Part shown: piece after piece, positions 1 through 6,886 of the stretch
Position numbering within the stretch: the first letter of the stretch is position 1
Layout of the letters: each line of letters begins with the position of its first letter
Assembly: GCA_016234805.1 (NCBI GenBank)
Contig: JACRNU010000076.1
Span: 1 to 44,557, forward strand
Direction: 5' to 3'
Origin: Elusimicrobiota bacterium
Lineage (GTDB): Bacteria > Elusimicrobiota > Elusimicrobia > UBA1565 > UBA9628
DNA: 44,557 bases
Translations under genes and position numbers: made by a program
The notes under the pieces: generated by a model
The model's database searches: none
What the model was told of the DNA's origin: nothing
What the model saw: only the letters and a program-made list of their open reading frames with translations

Positions 1-537
1 CAGGAGGCGTCCCGGCGGATGCTGGAGCGTCTCCGCGCCTTCGCGCCGCAGGATGCGGGCGTCCTGCTGGACCTGGCCGAGTTCGCCGGACGTCAGGGCC
101 AGGCCGCGGAAGCCGCCGAGTACCTTGTCCAGGCGAAAAAGTACACCAGTGATTCATCCCATTTCCATCGCATAGGATTGATATATGGCGAACTGGGGGA
201 GAACCAGCGCTGCGTGGATATTCTCAAGACGCTCACCGCAAGACATCCAGGCACCGCAGTCTACTTTAGCGATCTGGGGATATGCGCCTATTTGTCGGGG
301 GCTGTGGATGATGCGGTCAAAGATTTGGCCATGGCGATACAACTGGATGCTGGTTTTATGCCCGCTTACATCAGCATGGGTGCAATCCACACCATGCGCC
401 AGGAGTATGCCGAAGCTCTGCAGATTTACGACCGCGCGCTTGCGCAAAAGGCGCATGCGAACTATCGGGGCTTGCGTGACGATATCCTCAAAGCGCGCGC
501 CGATGTGGTCGTGAAGGCTGGGAAGGTCGAACCGTGA
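1..537 (+). CDS. TPR-repeat protein, 5' end cut by window
   Basis: The reading frame is open from base 1, so this is the C-terminal part of a longer protein; the first in-frame ATG (19) is probably internal. The visible 178 residues form consecutive helical pairs of tetratricopeptide type: a pair near FHRIGLIYGELGE, one near YFSDLGICAYLSGAVDDAV and one near YISMGAIHTMRQEYAEALQIY, with the usual small residues at TPR positions 8, 20 and 27. No membrane segment or catalytic motif is visible, so the role is presumably protein-protein interaction. The stretch around 130-440 is less GC-rich than the genes that follow. The identity of the full protein cannot be told from this fragment. Confidence 0.75.
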   Translation, partial: QEASRRMLERLRAFAPQDAGVLLDLAEFAGRQGQAAEAAEYLVQAKKYTSDSSHFHRIGLIYGELGENQRCVDILKTLTARHPGTAVYFSDLGICAYLSGAVDDAVKDLAMAIQLDAGFMPAYISMGAIHTMRQEYAEALQIYDRALAQKAHANYRGLRDDILKARADVVVKAGKVEP

Positions 538-784
538 GCCGGGGCCTGAAGAGCACGCAATGGGCCGCGCTGAGCGCGCAGGGGGCCGAGAGCCGAGCGC
601 CGCCTCTAGGCGAGCGCGTCCCCGACGGACAGAGGCCGGGTCGCTTGCCCCCAGACGAGCCCGTTTTAGTTCCCAAAAAGCGAAGGCCCGGGCCCCCTTG
701 CGGGAGCCACTTCCGCTTCCCGGGACGGGCGTCCCGGCACGGGCTCCGGCACCTGCAGGACTGGCTCCGCGCCAAGTTCAAGAC

Positions 785-794
785 TTGATATGAT
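785..794 (+). promoter_or_regulatory. extended -10 promoter, leaderless type
   Basis: TGATATGAT at 786-794 is an extended -10 (TGn + TATGAT). It ends 9 nt before the ATG at 804, so transcription would begin about 2-3 nt before the start codon. No convincing -35 is seen. The preceding 538-785 region is GC-rich and carries no supported gene. Confidence 0.5.
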
Positions 795-803
795 GAGGCC
801 ACG

Positions 804-1397
804 ATGGCCCTCCCAGCCCTGCGCAACGCCGCCACCCTTCTTGCGGCCGCTGTCCTGGCATGGTGCTGTCTACTCGCCTTCGGCATCCTTCCCACGGTCC
901 GCTTCACACGAGAGCGCATCGAGGTCACGGTTCGGCCCTCATCCATCGAAGTGGACGGCCTCTACGTTTACGAGAACCCCTGGCCCGTGCCCGTGACCCA
1001 GGGCTTGAAATACCCCATCCTCTCCGACGACCTTCATCCCCTCCCTGATTCCGTGCTCGTGACCGAGGCTGACCCAGCGACCGGAGAAGACATCCGGATC
1101 ATCCCGACCCTAAAACTCGGCAGGACGCCCTACTACTCGGTAAGACTTCCGGCCAAAGGCATCCGCCACATCCGGGTCCGGTACTCCCAGCAAGCCAGGG
1201 AGACCCGCGGCGCCTACCTCCTCACCACCACCCAGCCGTGGAGGCGGCCTCTCGAACGCGGAGAGTACCTGCTCAAGCCTGTCGGGGTGCGCGTCACCTC
1301 GAGCAGCTATCCGCTCGACGGCCCGGAGGCCTTCTCGTTCGTGAAGCAGTCGTTCATGCCTGACAAGGAATGGGAGTTCTCATGGACAAAAGGTTGA
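804..1397 (+). CDS. membrane-anchored exported protein, unknown function
   Basis: The 197-residue protein starts with a hydrophobic segment (about residues 8-30, AATLLAAAVLAWCCLLAFGI), an N-terminal anchor or uncleaved signal. The rest is a soluble, beta-rich domain with repeated short strands (VTVRPSSIEVDGLYVYENPW, IRHIRVRYSQ) and no recognisable catalytic motif. I do not recognise the family; the strand pattern and periplasmic topology suggest an immunoglobulin-like or binding domain. The ATG lies 9 nt behind an extended -10 element, so this gene probably leads the transcript that continues into the pilin-like gene, whose start overlaps the end of this one by 16 nt. That overlap suggests co-expression and perhaps a shared surface role. 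Confidence 0.7.
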   Translation: MALPALRNAATLLAAAVLAWCCLLAFGILPTVRFTRERIEVTVRPSSIEVDGLYVYENPWPVPVTQGLKYPILSDDLHPLPDSVLVTEADPATGEDIRIIPTLKLGRTPYYSVRLPAKGIRHIRVRYSQQARETRGAYLLTTTQPWRRPLERGEYLLKPVGVRVTSSSYPLDGPEAFSFVKQSFMPDKEWEFSWTKG

Positions 1398-2200
1398 GAG
1401 CCTTCCTCATCTTCGCCAGCGCCGTGCTCACCGCATCCCCTGCCTGGGCCAATGCGCCCCCTTCCTCGGGCCTGGGCGTGTTATCCGTCCTTGTCATCCC
1501 CATCCTCATGCTGATCCTTCTCAAAGCCGGTGGAGCCGGCCCGATCCTTGAGGCAAAGGGCGTCAAGCCCCGCAGCACCCTGGAGATCATCGTCTCCCTC
1601 ATCATCGTCGCGTTCTTCAGCGCTCTCTCAGCCATCTTCGCGATCCCTGCCCTTCTCGCCATATGCTTCATCGCGGTCTGCCGCTCCATCCAGATGCTCT
1701 ATTGGGGCCTGCAAGCGCAGAAGCCTGTTGGGAAAAGAGCCTCTCCCCTGGCAGGAGCGGATCCAGCCCGGCTCCTGACTGCCGGCGGATCCCTCATCAT
1801 CATTTCCGTGGTCCTCACCCTCATCGGGCTGGCCTCCATCATGAACGCTGTGATGGAAGATGGACATTTCGGCCGCTTGATCCGGAAATCGAACGAAGGC
1901 GCCTCAAAAGGAAACCTGGGTTCCATCCGTTCAGCCCTGAGCATCTATTTCAAAGACATGGGCGGCGTCTACCCATCCTCCCTCGACCAGTTGACCATCG
2001 GAGGCAAGTATCTGCCTGCCATTCCGCGGGCCAAGGCACCCAGCTACCATACGGATTCCAACGCGGTCCATCCCGGGAAGGCCTCCAACGACGCTGGAGG
2101 CTGGCTCTACAACAATGATCCCAAGGACAAGGACTTCGGGGATGTCCTGGTCAACTGCGCGCATACGGACACGAAAGGGTCCTTCTGGACAGCCTACTGA
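1382..2200 (+). CDS. polytopic membrane protein with C-terminal pseudopilin-like domain
   Basis: The start at 1382 is preferred over the in-frame ATG at 1370 because GGGAG sits 5 nt upstream of it. The 272-residue product has a signal-like hydrophobic N-terminus ending near SPAWANA, then hydrophobic stretches around LSVLVIPILMLILL, IIVSLIIVAFFSALSAIFAI and LIIISVVLTLIGLASIM. After the last one comes a GspG/type IV pilin-like region: GNLGSIRSALSIYFKDMGG, then YPSSLDQLTIGGKYLPAIP and a C-terminal GGWLYN segment. In type II secretion and type IV pilus subunits this segment follows a single N-terminal helix; here it follows several. No classical prepilin peptidase site precedes the last helix. 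A role in a pilus or secretion machine is an inference from the C-terminal domain only. Confidence 0.7.
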   Translation: MDKRLRAFLIFASAVLTASPAWANAPPSSGLGVLSVLVIPILMLILLKAGGAGPILEAKGVKPRSTLEIIVSLIIVAFFSALSAIFAIPALLAICFIAVCRSIQMLYWGLQAQKPVGKRASPLAGADPARLLTAGGSLIIISVVLTLIGLASIMNAVMEDGHFGRLIRKSNEGASKGNLGSIRSALSIYFKDMGGVYPSSLDQLTIGGKYLPAIPRAKAPSYHTDSNAVHPGKASNDAGGWLYNNDPKDKDFGDVLVNCAHTDTKGSFWTAY

Positions 2201-2204
2201 TTCC

Positions 2205-3173
2205 ATGAGCTTGACCCTCCACATCGGACAGCCAGGGTTCGAGACTTTCCTCGCCAAGGAAGCCGGGGCGTGCCGGGAGAAAGGCCCTGGTTGGGCCTTG
2301 TCCGACAACGCCTCCACGGACCTCTGCTTCAGCCACCTTTCCCTCCTTGAGCCTGTGGAATTCAAAGCCAAGACAGGCAAAGAGCTCGCATGCGGCCTCG
2401 CCGGCTATTTCAGGGAGACGAGCAAGGGAGTCCGCTACGACGCGCCGTGGCCACTTTGCTTCGAGTCCGCCGGCATGGAAGGCATGACTCAACGCCGGCG
2501 GACCGTGGAAGCGGAGTTCCTCGAGGAGACGAGCCATCTGTCCCGCGTGATGCGGCTCGCTGAACCGGGCCGGCCTGCCCTGGGCGCCAGTCAAGGGCTT
2601 TTCGTTTACCTTCCGGACTTCGACCGCGCTTTCGCGTGCCGCCAGGCATGGGCCGGGGGCCAGCGCCGCATGGCCGACGACGCCCAAGCCCCCTCGCGCT
2701 CCTATCTCAAAGTGGAGGAGGCGTATCTCGTCCTCGGTGAAGCGCCGCAACCCGGGCAGACCGTGGCGGACCTCGGAGCCGCTCCTGGCGGGTGGAGCTA
2801 CTCGGCAGCCCGCCGCGGGGCGAAAGTCTTGGCAGTGGACAACGGCCCGCTCAAGGGAGGGGCCGAAGGACATCCGGACATCAGCCACTGCAAAGAGGAT
2901 GCCTTCAAGTTCTCCCCTTCCTCTGCCGTGGATTGGCTGTTCTGCGATCTGCTCGAAGACCCCCGCCGCACCCTGGGCCTGTTGAGCCATTGGGTGAAGA
3001 AGGGCTGGTGCCGCATGCTCGTGGCCAACCTCAAGTTCGGAAGGAACGACCCTCTGCCCCTTCTCCGGCAGGCGCTCTCACCCAGGGAGGAACTGGGGAG
3101 CCGCTGCTCTTTCCTGAAAGCACGGCACCTCTACCACGACCGCGAGGAAATCACCCTCGTCGGACGGATCTGA
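2205..3173 (+). CDS. RlmM-like 23S rRNA 2'-O-ribose methyltransferase
   Basis: The 322-residue protein has the FtsJ/RrmJ-fold SAM motif DLGAAPGGWSYS (about residues 179-190) followed by VLAVDNGPLKGG, nearly the sequence seen in RlmM, which methylates the ribose of C2498 in 23S rRNA. The N-terminal 150 residues would be the THUMP-like substrate domain. The FtsJ catalytic lysines are plausible at SYLKVEEAY, upstream of the SAM motif, and at VANLKFG. The protein is a little shorter than the E. coli enzyme (about 366 residues). It starts at ATG 2205, 4 nt after the preceding stop. Its 3' end overlaps the convergent radical SAM gene by 23 nt. A related RlmM-fold rRNA methyltransferase of different site specificity is the main alternative. 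Confidence 0.82.
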   Translation: MSLTLHIGQPGFETFLAKEAGACREKGPGWALSDNASTDLCFSHLSLLEPVEFKAKTGKELACGLAGYFRETSKGVRYDAPWPLCFESAGMEGMTQRRRTVEAEFLEETSHLSRVMRLAEPGRPALGASQGLFVYLPDFDRAFACRQAWAGGQRRMADDAQAPSRSYLKVEEAYLVLGEAPQPGQTVADLGAAPGGWSYSAARRGAKVLAVDNGPLKGGAEGHPDISHCKEDAFKFSPSSAVDWLFCDLLEDPRRTLGLLSHWVKKGWCRMLVANLKFGRNDPLPLLRQALSPREELGSRCSFLKARHLYHDREEITLVGRI

Positions 3174-4500
3174 CCCAGTCCAGGGCGCCGGAAGTGTAGA
3201 ACAGGGACCGGATCTCAGGCAGGTGCCTGAAGCTTCCCGGAGCCATGAGGTAACGGCCGGCCTTGCGAGTGAGCCACCCCTTTCCCTGCGCGGCCTCCAG
3301 AGCCTGGCTGAAGCGAGGCTTGATGCCCCAGCCAAAGGCTTCCCTGAAACGTTCCAGGTCCAGGAACCCGAAACTCAGACTCCAGAGGATCTGCTTGGCC
3401 AGCCTCTCCTCTTCGGGCAAGGCGTAGCAGTCCTCGGCAGGCAGAGCCTCTCCGCCCTGCACCGCCCTGGTCCAGTCCCTCAGCTGGCTGGGAGAGAACC
3501 ACCACCGGCACCCGATCATGCTCGACGCGTAAAGGCCGAGCCCCAGATAGGGCAGGCCGTCCAAGAGCCGACCCTCGAAGTACGCCGAGGTCCCGGTCTC
3601 CCCCCGATGGAGGGAGAAGTTCACGGAACCGTAGGGGGCGTGGTAGCCATTGGAAGTCAGGAAGGAGTAGGCCTCCTCGTAGAGCTTGCCGTACATGGAC
3701 GGCAGGGGAGGCTTGGCGCCAGTCATGGCAAAGCCCCGGCCTTTGCCGCGGTAGAGGCAATCGTAGGTCGTGATCGAGTCGGGCCTGAGGGAGGACACGA
3801 GCTTGAGGTCGCCGCGCCATTGCGAGAGCCCCTGACCGGGCAGGCCGAAGATGAGGTCGAGGTTGACGCGGGAAAAGCCCGCGGCCTTGATGTTCTTGAA
3901 AGCCGTCTCGACCTCGAGCCTTTGCTGCATGCGGTTGACCCTCTGGAGCAGGTCGCTCTCCGCGGTCTGGACCCCGAGGGAGACGCGGTCCACCCCGAGA
4001 GACCGCATCATGGAGAACTTGGCAGGCTCGCGCGAGGCCGACTCAGGCCCGGTCTCGACCGACAGCGGCCTCTTGGCCTTGGACCGTGCGCGCCAGGACC
4101 CGAGCGCCTTCAGGACACGCTCGAGCTCGGCCTCGGGCAGGAGGGTGGGCGTGCCGCCCCCGATGTCGATGCCGTAGACCTTGCTGTCAGAGGGCACGCA
4201 ATGGGCGAGGAGCTGGAGCTGCTGGATAAGGGAATCCGCGTAACCGGAGAACAGGCTCGTGTCGCGCCTGGTGTCGATGGGAAAGTTGCAGTACAGGCAC
4301 CGGGCCCTGCAGAAAGGGACATGCAGATACAGGCCGAACTCCGAGAGCCCGGAGAGGCCGCCTTTGGAGGAAAGGAAGTCCGCGATGTCCGCGGGCGTTG
4401 TCCGGAAACGCTCCTGGAAGTACTCCCTTGCCGGCGGGTACTGGATGGTAAAGGCGTGGGCCTTCTCCCTGGCAAGGGCAAGGCGCTGAATGACACTCAT
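3151..4500 (-). CDS. HemW/HemN-family radical SAM protein
   Basis: The 449-residue protein carries the radical SAM cluster motif CRARCLYC (Cys64, Cys68, Cys71), the SAM-contacting GGGTPT motif, a VETGPESAS segment and GVQTAESDLL, in the order typical of coproporphyrinogen III oxidase-like proteins. A C-terminal HemN-type region follows. The family contains oxygen-independent coproporphyrinogen oxidase (HemN) and the haem chaperone HemW. The usual GRxH segment after GVQ reads NRMQ here, so it is not a canonical HemW and the substrate is unknown. The start at 4500 is chosen over 4536 because AGGAGG lies 11 nt upstream. It diverges from the GH75 lipoprotein gene and overlaps the RlmM-like gene at its 3' end. 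Confidence 0.78.
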   Translation of the reverse strand: MSVIQRLALAREKAHAFTIQYPPAREYFQERFRTTPADIADFLSSKGGLSGLSEFGLYLHVPFCRARCLYCNFPIDTRRDTSLFSGYADSLIQQLQLLAHCVPSDSKVYGIDIGGGTPTLLPEAELERVLKALGSWRARSKAKRPLSVETGPESASREPAKFSMMRSLGVDRVSLGVQTAESDLLQRVNRMQQRLEVETAFKNIKAAGFSRVNLDLIFGLPGQGLSQWRGDLKLVSSLRPDSITTYDCLYRGKGRGFAMTGAKPPLPSMYGKLYEEAYSFLTSNGYHAPYGSVNFSLHRGETGTSAYFEGRLLDGLPYLGLGLYASSMIGCRWWFSPSQLRDWTRAVQGGEALPAEDCYALPEEERLAKQILWSLSFGFLDLERFREAFGWGIKPRFSQALEAAQGKGWLTRKAGRYLMAPGSFRHLPEIRSLFYTSGALDWVRSVRRG

Positions 4501-4531
4501 CGTCTCAGGATCCTCCTGATGACAGCAAGGT

Positions 4532-4540
4532 ATCATAACA
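4532..4540 (-). promoter_or_regulatory. extended -10 promoter of the radical SAM gene
   Basis: Read on the minus strand, TGTTATGAT (TGn + TATGAT) ends 31 nt before the ATG at 4500. Unlike most promoters in this window, it leaves room for a leader containing the AGGAGG Shine-Dalgarno. No good -35 is visible. Confidence 0.45.
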
Positions 4541-4644
4541 TTTGCGACTCCAAGCCGCTTCTCCCGGATATAGGCCTTTGGGCCCAGAACGGACCAGGCC
4601 CTAGGCCACAGGACGAGGCTGGGCCCTACGGGTAACCTATTGAT

Positions 4645-5394
4645 ATGAGCCTCCGGTGGACCTCCGCTACAGCCCTCCTGGCCCTGCCCCTGCTCCTTCT
4701 CGCGGCCGGGTGCAAGGAGGACGGAGAAGACGCCTCAGCGGTCCCCACCGGGTTCGACGCTTCAGCCCCCAGCAACATCCCGGAACGGGCGAGGTTCGGC
4801 AGGAAGAGTTCGGTCTGGACCCCCAAGACCGAGGCCCTGCTCGACAGGGCCCGGACCATGGCCTCCAACGCAGGGCCCTCGGGCCCTGCCGTGGATGACG
4901 CATCACTCTACCGCGATGGCGCCGCCTTCTTCGACGGCGCCCGCTTTGACGCTCAACCCTCGGGCAAGGCCATGGTGGTGAAGGCCGGCATGGCCATCGA
5001 CACGGACGGACCGGTGAAGCGCTACGACCGCCGCGTGCACCGAGACCCCTACAGGCAGAAGCAGACCTCACTCCGCTACCAGGACGGCTCCTCCTTGGAC
5101 CCGACCACTGTCCCCTACGTGGTGGTGCCCATCAGCCAGAAGGCCCTGCTCGGCGACCTTGCCGTGGTCGAATACCGGGGCCGCAAGACCGTTGCCGTGG
5201 TGGGAGACTGCGGACCGCGCTTCGGGGAAGCCTCCGTGGCTCTCGCGGAGCGCCTCGGCATCCCTGCTGATGGTGTCAGCGGCGGGGTCGACAACGGGGT
5301 CACTTACGCCTTCTACCCCGGCCCAGGTCGGAAGTTTGCGAGCGAAGAAGAGCTGCTGGCCTACCTCTCCTCGGGCGGACAGTCCTCCCTGTAA
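4645..5394 (+). CDS. GH75 chitosanase-like lipoprotein
   Basis: The 249-residue protein has a lipoprotein signal peptide with lipobox LAAGC (lipidated Cys23). The C-terminal half resembles family 75 glycoside hydrolases (fungal chitosanase type). It has AIDTDGPV with nearby DPYRQKQTSL, then VPYVVVPISQKALLGDLAVV, then VAVVGDCGPRFGEASVALAE. The acidic pair Asp188 and Glu195 in the last segment corresponds to the catalytic Asp/Glu region of GH75. The linker (about 24-95) is polar and low in complexity. Such enzymes cut chitosan, but a bacterial lipoprotein with this fold could act on another amino-sugar polymer of the envelope. The gene ends 1 nt from the convergent gene at 5396. Confidence 0.75.
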   Translation: MSLRWTSATALLALPLLLLAAGCKEDGEDASAVPTGFDASAPSNIPERARFGRKSSVWTPKTEALLDRARTMASNAGPSGPAVDDASLYRDGAAFFDGARFDAQPSGKAMVVKAGMAIDTDGPVKRYDRRVHRDPYRQKQTSLRYQDGSSLDPTTVPYVVVPISQKALLGDLAVVEYRGRKTVAVVGDCGPRFGEASVALAERLGIPADGVSGGVDNGVTYAFYPGPGRKFASEEELLAYLSSGGQSSL

Positions 5395-5395
5395 G

Positions 5396-6760
5396 TCAGC
5401 GCGGACCCGGGCTCTCCCGCGTCACGCCCCCGGACGGCCTGGCGTCGAATTTGACCTTGAGGAGCTGCGGCTTTTCGAAACGAAAGAAGACGTCCTCGTA
5501 GGCGCCCGCGGAGCCGTCGGGCCGGATGAAGCGGGCCCCGTCCCGCCGCACCACGTCATTGCCCTGGCCGTCGAAGTTCTCGGACCAGACCGAGGGGCTC
5601 GCGGAAAGGAATATCTCGCTCACCCCGGCCTCCTCCAAGGTGACGGTCTTTTTGAGGAGCCCTCCGACCCGCATGCCCAGGCTGTAGGCCTTGCCGAGCG
5701 AGGCTAGGTCCTCGGGACCGAGACGCGCCGGGTCCGCGGCCACAGCCGGCAGAACCCCCTGGCGCCTGGCCCGGACGACCATGGCCGTCAGAGCCTCGAA
5801 GCCCTCGTAATAGCCGTCCGGTTTGCGGTCCCCGTCGAGGTCGCTGATGTCCCCGAAAAGTTCGCGTCCGCTCTCTCCCGCGACCCCGTTGCCGTCCGCG
5901 TCGAAGACGAGCACCCCGGCGTCCGAGGCGATGTCGTAGATCCGCTCGAGGTTCCCCTCGCCCGCGAGGTTGAAGCGGACGATGCGGTCGCTGGAGCGCA
6001 CCCCTCTGCCCTTCAAGTCGAAGACGAGCGGGGATCTCGTGTAGGTCCTGCGCTTGCCGGTCACGGGGTCCTCCGCCTCCATCTGGTTGCGCTCGCCAAG
6101 GGGCTTGGACTGGTCATAAGCGATCTGCGTGTGCCTGGTCCCGTCCATCTCCGTGTAGAAGAACTTCCCCTTTCCGTCCCGGCCGCAGGCCTTGCCTCCC
6201 GCGCACCCCTGCTCCATGTACCGGGTGATGTCCGTGTTGTCGGACTGTGGGGGAGCCGGCCGCATCAGGGCGGCCTCGTAAGCCGGGTCGCGGGTGACCA
6301 GGCGCAGGGGACGAAAGCCGTCCACTTCCTTGCCGGACTCGTAGACCCCGGAAGACGACTGCTTCGCGTCCAGGCGCTTGCGGGGAGGCGTCCGCTCCAC
6401 CATGGGAGGCCTCGCATCCGTGGCCGGCGGGATGGGCGGAGCCTCGGACTCCGCGGACTGCCGGGTCTCGGGCTCACCGGGAGACGGGTACAAGCGGCCG
6501 GCCCGCTTGGGAGGAGCGAGCGGAGCCGTCATCCCAGCCCCCCCAACGGACTCAGGGTCGCTGACACCGGAGTCCGCGGCAGGAGCGAAAGGCTGGGATG
6601 CCTGGGACAGGGACTGGGCTGGCTGAGACGCCGGAGCGGGACGCGGAACGCGGTGGAGGATGCCCCAACCCACGGCCGCAGCCACCAGCACGGGAGAGGC
6701 GGTCAAAAGAACAGCGCCCAGCCGAAAGCCCTTCCGCAGCGCGACGTCACGGTCCTTCAA
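5396..6760 (-). CDS. membrane-anchored protein with calcium-binding-like ELFGD domain
   Basis: The ATG at 6802 lies inside tRNA-Ala and is rejected. The first usable codon after the tRNA is TTG at 6760, giving about 454 residues; the exact start is uncertain. An N-terminal hydrophobic helix (GAVLLTASPVLVAAAVGWGI) is followed by a long Pro/Ala/Ser-rich spacer. The C-terminal half contains SPLVFDLKGRG, VLVFDADGNGVAGESGRELF and DISDLDGDRKPDGYYEGF. This Asp-Gly-rich arrangement, ending in ELFGD, is seen next to RTX-type calcium-binding repeats in large secreted proteins. Surface or periplasmic calcium binding is likely, with no enzymatic motif visible. It probably shares a transcript with tRNA-Ala. 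It is convergent with the GH75 gene. Confidence 0.65.
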   Translation of the reverse strand: MKDRDVALRKGFRLGAVLLTASPVLVAAAVGWGILHRVPRPAPASQPAQSLSQASQPFAPAADSGVSDPESVGGAGMTAPLAPPKRAGRLYPSPGEPETRQSAESEAPPIPPATDARPPMVERTPPRKRLDAKQSSSGVYESGKEVDGFRPLRLVTRDPAYEAALMRPAPPQSDNTDITRYMEQGCAGGKACGRDGKGKFFYTEMDGTRHTQIAYDQSKPLGERNQMEAEDPVTGKRRTYTRSPLVFDLKGRGVRSSDRIVRFNLAGEGNLERIYDIASDAGVLVFDADGNGVAGESGRELFGDISDLDGDRKPDGYYEGFEALTAMVVRARRQGVLPAVAADPARLGPEDLASLGKAYSLGMRVGGLLKKTVTLEEAGVSEIFLSASPSVWSENFDGQGNDVVRRDGARFIRPDGSAGAYEDVFFRFEKPQLLKVKFDARPSGGVTRESPGPR

Positions 6761-6762
6761 AG

Positions 6763-6838
6763 TGGTGGACCTAAACGGGATCGAACCGTTGACCTCCTGC
6801 ATGCCATGCAGGCGCTCTCCCAGCTGAGCTATAGGCCC
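6763..6838 (-). tRNA. tRNA-Ala (anticodon GGC)
   Basis: The minus strand folds into a standard cloverleaf of 76 nt. The acceptor stem GGGCCTA pairs with TAGGTCC, and CCA is encoded. The D-arm contains TAGCTCAGCTGGGAGAGC, the anticodon stem CCTGC/GCAGG encloses loop ATGGCAT (anticodon GGC), and the T-loop is GGTTCGATCC. The next gene can begin only 2 nt past the CCA. Confidence 0.95.
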
Positions 6839-6846
6839 GTACTTAT

Positions 6847-6852
6847 ATTCTA
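6847..6852 (-). promoter_or_regulatory. probable tRNA-Ala promoter -10
   Basis: TAGAAT on the minus strand ends 8 nt before the mature tRNA 5' end. A weak -35 (TGGCGA) lies at 6870-6875 with 17 bp spacing. The pre-tRNA would have almost no 5' leader. Confidence 0.4.
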
Positions 6853-6886
6853 CAACACTTCCGGATAATTCGCCAGACCAGGAAGT

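Noticed and set aside
534-793. Small coding region in the 538-803 spacer
   Set aside because: The possible frames are Arg/Pro/Gly-rich, overlap each other on both strands and have no Shine-Dalgarno.
3223-4635. Long open frame on the plus strand opposite the radical SAM gene
   Set aside because: It mirrors the antisense of a clear family member. Stop codons are rare on both strands in this GC-rich DNA, and the translation is Gly/Pro/Arg/Glu-rich without motifs.
6761-6802. ATG 6802 as start of the ELFGD protein
   Set aside because: It lies within the anticodon region of tRNA-Ala.
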